Positions 1 to 6,040 of a DNA stretch of 8,450 nucleotides are shown here, piece after piece (within the stretch, counting starts at the first letter, position 1; the number at the start of each line of letters is the position of its first letter). The position numbers were made by a program, and so were the translations under genes. The stretch spans positions 1 to 8,450 of the forward strand of contig JANXWT010000466.1 of NCBI GenBank assembly GCA_025351035.1, in the 5' to 3' direction. Below the pieces are notes generated by a model, which searched no databases, was not told the DNA's origin, and saw only the letters and a list, made by a program, of their open reading frames with translations. Source of the stretch: Opitutia bacterium. GTDB taxonomy: Bacteria; Verrucomicrobiota; Verrucomicrobiia; Opitutales; Opitutaceae.

Positions 1-219
1 CCCGTCCGGGCCAAACTGCGGCCGGTGGCCGGGCTGGCTGCTTACCGCTGGACCAGCCTGCCGTGGCTGATGGACCCGAAAAGCCGGCCAAGCTGGTATC
101 ACCCCCAGCCCGCCTTGGACCACGCCGGAGAACTCGCCGACACCTCCGCTGGCCGCCGGCGCGGCAACAAGGGCGCGAGTTCAGTGGCTAGGCGTGCGGC
201 GGCGCGGTTTGTAGTTTAA
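1..219 (+). pseudogene. C-terminal fragment of a RAYT-like (IS200/Y1-type) transposase
   Basis: The frame is open from the first base of the window, so the gene starts upstream. The visible 72 residues begin PVRAKL, followed by YRWTSLPWLMDPKSRPSW and then ADTSAGRR. NPVRA followed by a Y-R-W-S/T-S motif, an R-P-x-W segment and a D-T-x-A-G-R motif is, from memory, the C-terminal signature of REP-associated tyrosine transposases. The HUH motif and catalytic tyrosine would lie upstream and cannot be seen. After SAGRR the sequence becomes Arg/Ala/Gly-rich, unlike the conserved tail I would expect, so the 3' end looks replaced or frameshifted. The TAA stop (217-219) falls inside the adjacent palindrome. 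In this family the enzyme mobilises REP hairpins, and a hairpin pair lies directly at this end. It could also be an intact divergent member; only the upstream part can tell. Confidence 0.6.
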
Positions 220-267
220 TAGACTACAAGTGGACCGCGGCGGTTTGTAGTCCATTAAGTTACAAAC
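207..267. repeat. REPIN-like pair of inverted palindromes
   Basis: Two 25-bp units lie in inverted orientation, at 207-231 and 243-267. Each is itself a hairpin: TTGTAGT/ACTACAA at 209-215/223-229, and GTTTGTA/TACAAAC at 243-249/261-267. The second unit's reverse complement matches the first at 20 of 25 positions, and all five differences are transitions. As RNA the two units would pair across 232-242 with 20 Watson-Crick pairs, four G-U wobbles and one A-C mismatch. Two REP hairpins in inverted orientation beside a RAYT end is the described REPIN arrangement. Both units are AT-rich, unlike their GC-rich surroundings. An alternative is a terminator for the upstream gene, but no T-run follows. 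Confidence 0.65.
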
Positions 268-440
268 TGGTTTGCGGCGGGAGCGGAAGGCAAAGCCGCG
301 CGAGCAGAAAAGCTCCGCGGCTTCGGTGCCCACAAGTCATGCAAAAGTCCGGCTCGGCGGCGCAGCCCGCTGGACGGATAGACGGGCGATTTTTTTCGCG
401 CTTGCCGCGCCGGGCGGTTCTGCGTGCATTGCCCGCCACC

Positions 441-1187
441 ATGAGTCTGACCTTCAACCAGCGGATCGCTCTCGTCACCGGCGCGGGCCGTGGTATCGGC
501 AAAGCCATCGCGGAAACCCTCGCGCAGAATGGCGTGACTGTGATCTGCGTGAGCAAGTCCGCCGAGAGCTGCGGCGCGGTCGCCGCCGCGATCACGGCCG
601 CCGGCGGCAAGGCCAAGGCTCTCGCGGTCGACGTCGCCGACGGCGCGGCCGTCGCGGAAGCCAGCAGCGCGTTGCTCGCGGAATTCGGCCACATCGACAT
701 TCTCGTGAACAACGCCGGCATCACCAAGGACGGCCTGCTCTTCCGCATGTCCGAGGCCGACTGGAATGCGGTCATGTCAACCAATCTCACCAGCTGTTTC
801 CATTGGACGAAGTTGATCGGCCGCCCGATGACGCAGAAGCGCTGGGGCCGCATCGTCAACATCACCTCGGTCGTCGGCATGATGGGCCACGCCGGCCAGG
901 CCAACTACTGCGCGGCGAAGGCCGGCATGATCGGTTTCACCAAGGCCATCGCCAAGGAGTTCGCGGCGCGCAGCGTCACCTGCAATGCGGTCGCCCCCGG
1001 CTTCATTCAGACCGACATGACCGCGGCGTTGCCCGCGGAGGCCGCCGAGAAAATCACCGCCCACATCCCACTCAAGCGTCTGGGTTCGCCCGCCGACATC
1101 GCCCACATGACGACCTACCTCTGTTCTGAGGAGGCCGGCTACATCACCGGGCAGGTTTTTACCGTTGACGGCGGCATGGCGATGTGA
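441..1187 (+). CDS. fabG: 3-oxoacyl-[acyl-carrier-protein] reductase FabG
   Basis: Cytosolic NADPH-dependent reductase of the first reductive step in type II fatty acid elongation: 3-oxoacyl-ACP to (3R)-hydroxyacyl-ACP. The 248-residue product has the classical SDR layout: the TGAGRGIG nucleotide-binding loop at residues 13-20, D64 in the adenine-binding DV step, NNAG at 90-93, and the catalytic residues N115, S143, Y156 and K160 with the correct Ser-x12-Tyr-x3-Lys spacing. The PGFIQTDM segment (186-193) and C-terminal VDGG are typical of FabG rather than generic SDRs. I chose the ATG at 441 because it gives the usual family length. An in-frame ATG at 339 would add 34 basic residues with no counterpart in the family. 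No clear Shine-Dalgarno precedes the start. acpP follows after 37 bp, supporting one operon. Bases 268-440 upstream show no gene and no promoter I can defend. Confidence 0.95.
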   Translation: MSLTFNQRIALVTGAGRGIGKAIAETLAQNGVTVICVSKSAESCGAVAAAITAAGGKAKALAVDVADGAAVAEASSALLAEFGHIDILVNNAGITKDGLLFRMSEADWNAVMSTNLTSCFHWTKLIGRPMTQKRWGRIVNITSVVGMMGHAGQANYCAAKAGMIGFTKAIAKEFAARSVTCNAVAPGFIQTDMTAALPAEAAEKITAHIPLKRLGSPADIAHMTTYLCSEEAGYITGQVFTVDGGMAM

Positions 1188-1224
1188 AGCCTCTTGCCAG
1201 CCTTTTCCCAACCCTTTCCCCATT

Positions 1225-1488
1225 ATGGCCGACCAGAAAACCATCGAACAGCGCGTCAAAGAAATCATCGTTAACCAACTGAATGTTAACGAGGAACAGA
1301 TCACGCCTCAGGCCTCGTTTCTCGACGACCTCGGGGCTGATTCGCTCGACACCGTCGAATTGATCATGGCATTTGAGGAAGAATTCAAGAACGAGATCAA
1401 GGGCGAGATTCCCGAGACCGACGCGGAAAAACTCCAGACCGTCGGCGATGTCATCACTTACATCGAAGGGAAAGCCGGCGCCAAGTAA
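1225..1488 (+). CDS. acpP: Acyl carrier protein
   Basis: Small acidic cytosolic carrier that holds growing acyl chains on a 4'-phosphopantetheine arm during fatty acid synthesis. The product has 87 residues. The attachment site is S40 in the GADSLDTVEL motif at the start of helix II, followed by the acidic recognition helix (MAFEEEF). Compared with E. coli AcpP (recalled sequence), about four residues are added between helices II and III, in the segment reading EIKGEIPET. The start is the ATG at 1225; upstream in-frame codons lie in fabG-overlapping sequence and do not resemble an ACP. The leader is pyrimidine-rich (CCTTTTCCCAACCCTTTCCC) with no Shine-Dalgarno. It lies between fabG and fabF, and a terminator follows directly, which would let this abundant protein be made in excess of FabF. 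Confidence 0.96.
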   Translation: MADQKTIEQRVKEIIVNQLNVNEEQITPQASFLDDLGADSLDTVELIMAFEEEFKNEIKGEIPETDAEKLQTVGDVITYIEGKAGAK

Positions 1489-1500
1489 TCCACTTTGAAC

Positions 1501-1549
1501 AAGGCGTTCTACCATCTGGCCTAGCGCTGGTCTGGTAGGACGCCTTTTT
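1501..1549 (+). terminator. Intrinsic terminator between acpP and fabF
   Basis: A 14-bp stem pairs 1501-1514 (AAGGCGTTCTACCA) with 1533-1546 (TGGTAGGACGCCTT). It is complete except for one position that is a T-G (U-G) wobble. The loop is 18 nt, and a run of five T (1545-1549) sits at the 3' foot. It begins 12 bp after the acpP stop and ends 24 bp before fabF. There is no matching A-run on the left side, so it should act only in the + direction. It may terminate a fabG-acpP message or only partly reduce read-through into fabF; I see no obvious promoter for fabF in the short gap. Confidence 0.85.
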
Positions 1550-1573
1550 CGTCTCCACCCAATTTTCCCGCCA

Positions 1574-2824
1574 ATGGAAACAGTTTCCCCGCACAAGCGC
1601 GTCGTGGTCACCGGTCTCGGCGTCGTGGCCTCGCTCGGCCACAAGGTCGACGATTTCTGGACCGCGCTGCTCGCCGGCCAATGCGGCATCGACCGCGTCT
1701 CGCTGTTCGATGCGAAGGATTACACCTGCCAGATCGGCGCCGAGGTGCGCGGCTGGGATCCGACGGCGCACATGGACGCAAAGGAAGTCCGCCGCAACGA
1801 CCGCTACACGCATTTCGGGTTCTGCGCCGCGAAGCAGGCCGTGGCCGACGCCAAGCTTGAGATGAGCAAGGAAGACCCCGATCGCGTCGGCGTCATCATC
1901 GGCTCCGGCATCGGGGGCATGCTGACGATCGAAGCGCAGCACAAGGTGCTCCTCGAACGCGGCCCACGCAAAGTCTCTCCGTTCATGATTCCGGCGCTCA
2001 TCAGCAATATGTGCAGCGGCCTCGTCGCGATTGAACTCGGTGCGCGCGGCCCAAATTTTTCCATCGTCAGCGCCTGCGCGACCGGCACGCACGCCATCGG
2101 CGAATCCCTGCGCATGATCCGCGGCGACGAGGCCGACGTGATGGTCTGCGGCGGCTCCGAGGCTGCCATCACTCCGCTCGCCTACGCCGGCTTCTGCTCG
2201 ATGAAGGCGATGAGCACCAACAACGAAAATCCCCGGAAAGCCTGCCGGCCGTTCGAGAAAAACCGCGACGGTTTCATCATGGCCGAAGGCGCCGGCATTC
2301 TCGTGCTCGAGAGCCTGGAACACGCGCGCGCGCGCGGTGCCCACATCTACTGCGAGATCAGCGGCTACGCGGCGACCTGCGACGCCTACCACATCACTTC
2401 GCCCGATCCCGAGGGCAAGGGCCTCTCGCTCGCCATGAGCCGCGCGCTCAGCGACGCCCGCCTCCAGCCGTCCGAGATCGACTACATCAACGCCCACGGC
2501 ACCTCCACGCCTTACAACGACAAGTTCGAGACGCTCGCCATCAAGAAGGTCTTCGGCGACTGTGCGAAGTCTGTCGCGATCAGCTCCACGAAGTCGATGA
2601 CCGGCCACTTGCTGGGGGCCGCCGGCGGCATTGAGGCCGTCATCAGCGCCAAGACCATTCAGACCGGCGAGATCGCGCCCACGATCAACCTTGATGAACC
2701 CGATCCCGACTGCGACCTCGACTACACCCCCAACGTCAAGCGCAGCGCCAATGTGCGCACCGTGCTGAGCAACAATCTCGGCTTCGGCGGTCAGAATGCC
2801 GCGGTCGTCTTCCAGAAAATCTGA
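1574..2824 (+). CDS. fabF: 3-oxoacyl-[acyl-carrier-protein] synthase II (FabF)
   Basis: Elongating ketosynthase that condenses malonyl-ACP with acyl-ACP, releasing CO2, in the cytosol. The 416-residue product covers the whole KAS II fold. It starts with the VVVTGLGVV strand (10-18). The nucleophile C168 lies in VSACATGTHAIG, and the catalytic histidines are H308 in NAHGTSTPYND and H345 in STKSMTGHLLGAAGG. The glycine-rich NNLGFGGQNA lies near the C terminus. Cys-His-His (rather than Cys-His-Asn) places it with FabF/FabB condensing enzymes and not with FabH. The length and the N-terminal strand make FabF more likely than FabB. The start ATG at 1574 lies after a pyrimidine-rich leader without Shine-Dalgarno. 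It is the third fatty-acid gene in the cluster, but an intrinsic terminator separates it from acpP. Confidence 0.95.
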   Translation: METVSPHKRVVVTGLGVVASLGHKVDDFWTALLAGQCGIDRVSLFDAKDYTCQIGAEVRGWDPTAHMDAKEVRRNDRYTHFGFCAAKQAVADAKLEMSKEDPDRVGVIIGSGIGGMLTIEAQHKVLLERGPRKVSPFMIPALISNMCSGLVAIELGARGPNFSIVSACATGTHAIGESLRMIRGDEADVMVCGGSEAAITPLAYAGFCSMKAMSTNNENPRKACRPFEKNRDGFIMAEGAGILVLESLEHARARGAHIYCEISGYAATCDAYHITSPDPEGKGLSLAMSRALSDARLQPSEIDYINAHGTSTPYNDKFETLAIKKVFGDCAKSVAISSTKSMTGHLLGAAGGIEAVISAKTIQTGEIAPTINLDEPDPDCDLDYTPNVKRSANVRTVLSNNLGFGGQNAAVVFQKI

Positions 2825-2870
2825 GCCGGATTTGGATTTCCTTCACGCGGGCGCGCGCAATCGTGACGGC

Positions 2871-3395
2871 GTGAAAACGCCGTCTCTTTTTTTGCTCGCG
2901 GCTTGCGCCGTCATGCTGGCGGGCTGCGGGCGACGGACCGCCGCCGCCGACCCCGCGACGCGCGAGACGGTGTGGGCGGCGATCCAACCACTCGCGGCGC
3001 GGCACCATATCGAACCAAGTTTTGTTTATGCCTTGGTGACTGCGGAGTCGAATTTCGACGCCCGCGCCCACCACCGCGAGGCCCGCGGCCTGCTGCAACT
3101 GAAGCCGGGCGTGTGGCGCAAGTTCTCCCTCGAGCCCTACGAACCCACCGTCTGGGACTGGCGGCGCAACCTCGAGACCGGCGTGCGCTACCTTGGCTGG
3201 TGTCGCAGCCGGTTGCGCGCGCAGGAGAAATTTTCCTATCCACTCCTCGCGGCCTCCTTTCACTACGGGATCGACGCCGTGCTCGCAGCTGACTGCGACC
3301 TCGACGAATTCGCGGCCCCAGACAACCCGATCTACCGCGAACTCTGGCGCGGCCACCTCGCGCCGGTGCCGCCGCCGTCCGCCGATGCGCTCTGA
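2871..3395 (+). CDS. Lytic-transglycosylase-like (SLT domain) lipoprotein
   Basis: Predicted peptidoglycan-cleaving lipoprotein, cutting MurNAc-GlcNAc bonds to leave 1,6-anhydro ends. With the GTG start at 2871 the product is 174 residues and begins with a compact lipoprotein signal: K2, a hydrophobic core, and the lipobox LAGC with C19. This is why I prefer it to the in-frame ATG at 2796, which overlaps fabF and buries the signal behind 25 polar residues. The SLT core follows: the candidate catalytic E59 in VTAESNFDARA, then REARGLLQLKP (69-79), then ETGVRYL. Where many SLT enzymes have AYNAG, this one reads SFHYG (129-133), so it is a divergent member. D27 to E32 link the lipid anchor to the domain. 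fabF ends 46 bp upstream, so co-transcription is plausible without implying shared function. Substrate activity is inferred, not shown. Confidence 0.82.
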   Translation: MKTPSLFLLAACAVMLAGCGRRTAAADPATRETVWAAIQPLAARHHIEPSFVYALVTAESNFDARAHHREARGLLQLKPGVWRKFSLEPYEPTVWDWRRNLETGVRYLGWCRSRLRAQEKFSYPLLAASFHYGIDAVLAADCDLDEFAAPDNPIYRELWRGHLAPVPPPSADAL

Positions 3396-3409
3396 GCACC
3401 GGGCCAGAT

Positions 3410-3513
3410 AATTGGTGGCACTTTTGCCGCGCGCGAAATCGCATTCGTCACGTAATACGTGACAAACTTGTGCCACCTATTTCAGAGGGGAATGTCACGT
3501 ATTACGTGACGAA
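3410..3513. repeat. Nested inverted repeats with two 17-bp palindromes
   Basis: Two copies of a 17-bp odd palindrome, GTCACGTAATACGTGAC, lie at 3447-3463 and, as its exact reverse complement, at 3494-3510. Counting flanks, 21 bp (3444-3464 and 3493-3513) are perfectly inverted, with a 28-bp spacer. A further imperfect 12-bp inverted repeat (11 of 12 positions, core GGTGGCAC/GTGCCACC) at 3410-3421 and 3470-3481 encloses the first palindrome and ends inside the spacer. The block starts 15 bp after the lytic transglycosylase stop. It could be a REPIN-type mobile repeat, two operator sites for a dimeric regulator of the MFS gene, or a terminator-like structure. The 21-bp match beyond the palindrome itself favours an inverted duplication. 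Confidence 0.75.
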
Positions 3514-3596
3514 CTGCCGACTGGAGTCTGCAGCGGAATTCTGGCCGGCCAGCCGGTGAATGGGGTCTCGTGCGGTTCGGGATTGCGGGGCGGGCA

Positions 3597-4853
3597 ATGC
3601 TCGGGCTGCCTGTGGCGGTGCACGGAGCCCCGGCCAGCTTACGACTGTTATTTGCGACGCGCATGACACGCATGTTCGCCTACGGCGTGCTCGGCGTCGT
3701 GCTCGTGCTCTATCTGGTCGAGGCCGGGCTGAGCACTTCTCGCATCGGCCTGCTGGTCACGCTGACCTTTCTCGGCGACGCGGCGATTTCGCTCTGGCTG
3801 AGCACGCGCGCCGATCGCTGGGGCCGGCGGCGGGTGCTCGTGGCGGGCGCGGTCCTCATGACACTCGGGGGCGTGGGCATGGCAGTGACGGGAAATTTTG
3901 TGTGGCTGGTGGTGGCTGCGACGATCGGCGTCATCAGCCCGACGGGCAACGAAGTGGGGCCGTTCCTCGCGGTGGAGCAGGCGTGCCTCGCGCAGGTCGT
4001 CCCGGGGCACGAGCGCACAAAGTTTTTCGCGTGGTATAACCTCGCGGGCTATCTCGCGACGGCCACCGGGGCGTTGTGTGCGGGCGCCGCGGCGCAATCG
4101 CTGCAAGGGGCGGAGTGGAGTGCGCTCGCGAGCTACCGCGCGCTGCTGTGGAGCTACGGCGCGCTTGGGGCGGTGATTGCCGTGCTCAGTTGGCGGCTCG
4201 ACGCCACCGTGGAGGTGACCGAGCAGGCGACGGGCCAGGCCGCGTTGTCGTTGCTGGGGCTGCACGAATCGCGGGCGACAGTCTTCAAGTTCAGCGCGCT
4301 GTTCTCGCTCGATTCCTTTGCGGGTGGTTTCATCGTGCAGAGCTTTCTCGCCTATTGGTTTCACCGGAAATTCGGCGTGGGGGAGGCGGCGTTGGGGGGA
4401 GTGTTTTTCGGCGCGAATCTCCTCGCGGGTCTTTCAGCGCTCGCCGCGGTGCCGCTCGCCAGAAGGATCGGCCTTGTGAACACCATGGTCTGGACGCATC
4501 TGCCGTCGAACGTCCTGTTGATGCTCGTGCCGGTGATGCCTACGTTTGGCTGGGCGGTGACTTTCCTGCTGCTGCGGCATTCGATTTCGCAGATGGATGT
4601 GCCGGCGCGCCAATCCTACGTGAACGCGGTCGTGCCTGCCGTCGAGCGCTCGGCCGCGAACGGTGTCACGGGCACGGCGCGGCAGCTCGGCACCGCGATC
4701 GCGCCGCTGTTCGCGGGTCCGATGCTCGGCGTGGCGGCGCTGGCGAGTGTGCCGTTCTTCGTCGCGGGCGGGCTGAAGATCGTCTATGACCTCGCGCTCT
4801 GGCGGAGTTTTCGTGCGCTGCGGCCGCCGGAAGAGACCGCAGCGCACCGCTAA
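3597..4853 (+). CDS. Major facilitator superfamily (MFS) transporter
   Basis: Predicted inner-membrane secondary transporter with about 12 hydrophobic segments; substrate unknown. From the ATG at 3597 it has 418 residues. The first membrane helix is around FAYGVLGVVLVLYLV (27-41). Then comes the MFS motif A loop, STRADRWGRRR (69-79), with D73 and the arginine cluster between helices 2 and 3. NEVGPFLAVEQA (118-129) and QMDVPARQSYV (332-342) are polar conserved-looking stretches that I associate with one prokaryotic MFS subgroup. The C terminus is short and basic. A GTG at 3570 (nine residues longer) and an ATG at 3663 (RMTRMFAYG) are alternative starts; none has a good Shine-Dalgarno, so the exact N terminus is uncertain. 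The palindromic repeats lie just upstream and may affect expression. The neighbours give no clue to the substrate. Confidence 0.88.
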   Translation: MLGLPVAVHGAPASLRLLFATRMTRMFAYGVLGVVLVLYLVEAGLSTSRIGLLVTLTFLGDAAISLWLSTRADRWGRRRVLVAGAVLMTLGGVGMAVTGNFVWLVVAATIGVISPTGNEVGPFLAVEQACLAQVVPGHERTKFFAWYNLAGYLATATGALCAGAAAQSLQGAEWSALASYRALLWSYGALGAVIAVLSWRLDATVEVTEQATGQAALSLLGLHESRATVFKFSALFSLDSFAGGFIVQSFLAYWFHRKFGVGEAALGGVFFGANLLAGLSALAAVPLARRIGLVNTMVWTHLPSNVLLMLVPVMPTFGWAVTFLLLRHSISQMDVPARQSYVNAVVPAVERSAANGVTGTARQLGTAIAPLFAGPMLGVAALASVPFFVAGGLKIVYDLALWRSFRALRPPEETAAHR

Positions 4854-4854
4854 C

Positions 4855-4891
4855 CGGCCGGGAGGCGTGCAAAACTATTTGCGCCCGGCCG
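4855..4891 (+). other. GC-rich hairpin between the MFS gene and glpX
   Basis: CGGCCGGG (4855-4862) pairs perfectly with CCCGGCCG (4884-4891). Inside, GCAAA (4869-4873) pairs with TTTGC (4878-4882) around a four-base loop, giving a stable two-part hairpin. It starts one base after the MFS stop codon and ends 34 bp before glpX. No T-run follows, so it is not a canonical intrinsic terminator. It may protect the MFS transcript 3' end, act as a weak terminator, or be a 5' leader structure of glpX. Confidence 0.55.
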
Positions 4892-4907
4892 CCGGGGCGG
4901 GCTTGCT

Positions 4908-4912
4908 GGAGG
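4908..4912 (+). promoter_or_regulatory. Possible Shine-Dalgarno for glpX
   Basis: GGAGG lies 13 bases upstream of the glpX ATG at 4926. The spacing is long for a standard site, with the pyrimidine-rich CTTCCCTTCC between. It is the only clear purine-rich Shine-Dalgarno-like element before a gene in this window, and it supports the chosen glpX start only weakly. Confidence 0.35.
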
Positions 4913-4925
4913 CAACTTCCCTTCC

Positions 4926-5999
4926 ATGGCCAAAAAAAAACTTCCTGACAGTCTGACCGCGCGCGATCCCGAGCGCAGCTTGGAATTTGAATTCATCCGT
5001 GCCACCGAGAACGCCGCGCTGAACGCCGTCCATTGGCTCGGCCGCGGCGACAAGGAGGGTGCCGACGCCGCCGCGTGCGACGCCATCAGTGGCTGTTTCG
5101 ATCACGTCGACCTGTGCGGCGAGGTGGTGATCGGCGAGGGCATCAAGGACAACGCCCCGGGCATTTTTCTCGGCGACAAGCTCGGCAACTGGAAGCCCGG
5201 CTCGCCGCGTTTCAACATCGCGCTCGATCCGATCGACGGCACGACCAATATCTCGAAGGGGATGCCGAATTCCATCTCGGTCATGGCCGCGGTGCTCGCC
5301 CCGAACAAAGGCACGGCGATGCTTAACATCCCGACGTTTTATTCCGAAAAACTCTCCTACGGCCCGAAAGTCGCCGAGGCGTTCAAGCAGGACAAGTCGC
5401 TTCGCTTCGACCTCGATACGCCGACGTCCGAGATCATTGCGAAGACCGCACGAATTCTCGGCAAGGAAGGGAAGCAGGTCGTCGTGATCGTGCTGGACCG
5501 CCCGCGCCACGAGAAACTCATCCGGGACCTCCGGGCGGCCGGCGCCGCGTTGCGACTGATCACCGACGGCGACATCACGGCGGCGCTCGCCCCGTCGCTC
5601 CCCGACAGCGGCGTCGATCTTTGCATGGGCATCGGCGGTTCGCCGGAGGGCGTGCTGACGGCCGCGGCGCTGCGCGCTCTCGGCGGCGACCTGCAACTGC
5701 GCATGTGGGTCCGCGACGCCGAGGAGAAGAAACGCATCGCCGGGAACCCGGCGGCGAAAAGGCTCAAGCACATTTTCCGGGCCGACGAAATCGTCACGGG
5801 ACCGAGCGCGATTTTCTGCGCCACCGGGATCAGCGCGAGCTGGTTGCTCCCCGGCGTGCGGCTCATCGGCCGCAAGGCGATCACGCACTCCATCCTCATG
5901 CGCGCACGCAGCCGCACGGTGCGGCACATCGTCGCCGAGCACGACCTCGATCACAAAACAATCTCCCTCCGCAGCCGGCATGTGGAGTCGCGGGTGTGA
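4926..5999 (+). CDS. glpX: Class II fructose-1,6-bisphosphatase (GlpX family)
   Basis: Metal-dependent cytosolic phosphatase converting fructose 1,6-bisphosphate to fructose 6-phosphate in gluconeogenesis; some family members also act on sedoheptulose 1,7-bisphosphate. The 357-residue product is near the family length. It shows the N-terminal GRGDKEGADAAA (39-50), GEGIKDNAP (70-78), the metal-site motif DPIDGTT (101-107), VLDRPRH (189-195), ITDGD (212-216) and GIGGSPEGVLTAAALRALGG (235-254), including E241. The first position of DPIEGT in E. coli GlpX is conserved, but its glutamate is D104 here, making the motif read like inositol monophosphatase-type enzymes. The rest of the order, especially GIGGSPEG, is specific to GlpX. 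The start ATG is preceded by a distant GGAGG. The amidohydrolase begins 41 bp downstream. FBPase activity is inferred from family membership. Confidence 0.92.
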   Translation: MAKKKLPDSLTARDPERSLEFEFIRATENAALNAVHWLGRGDKEGADAAACDAISGCFDHVDLCGEVVIGEGIKDNAPGIFLGDKLGNWKPGSPRFNIALDPIDGTTNISKGMPNSISVMAAVLAPNKGTAMLNIPTFYSEKLSYGPKVAEAFKQDKSLRFDLDTPTSEIIAKTARILGKEGKQVVVIVLDRPRHEKLIRDLRAAGAALRLITDGDITAALAPSLPDSGVDLCMGIGGSPEGVLTAAALRALGGDLQLRMWVRDAEEKKRIAGNPAAKRLKHIFRADEIVTGPSAIFCATGISASWLLPGVRLIGRKAITHSILMRARSRTVRHIVAEHDLDHKTISLRSRHVESRV

Positions 6000-6040
6000 T
6001 TACGGTTGAGCCTCGATGGTGTTCCCGCTGCATTGGCCGG

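Noticed and set aside
339..440. Upstream in-frame ATG as the fabG start
   Set aside because: It would add 34 Arg/Ala-rich residues with no SDR counterpart; the start at 441 gives the normal 248-residue length.
2323..2336. Uninterrupted CG dinucleotide tract inside fabF as a phase-variable or Z-DNA element
   Set aside because: It is only seven repeats, encodes an ordinary alanine/arginine stretch in a conserved enzyme, and is expected in such GC-rich coding sequence.
2796..2870. ATG at 2796 as the start of the SLT lipoprotein
   Set aside because: It overlaps the end of fabF and places 25 polar residues before a clear lipoprotein signal peptide; GTG at 2871 fits better.
3444..3513. CRISPR array reading of the repeated palindromes
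   Set aside because: There are only two copies, in inverted orientation, with no repeat-spacer series and no cas genes.
3541..3552. Perfect 12-bp palindrome CTGGCCGGCCAG upstream of the MFS gene
   Set aside because: It is short and purely GC-rich, likely by chance in this composition, and has no second copy nearby.
4875..5981. Long open frame on the minus strand opposite glpX, and similar ones opposite fabF (1454-2608) and the amidohydrolase (6188-7474)
   Set aside because: They mirror well-supported + strand genes in high-GC DNA, and their translations are Arg/Ala/Asp/Gly-rich with no recognisable motifs.
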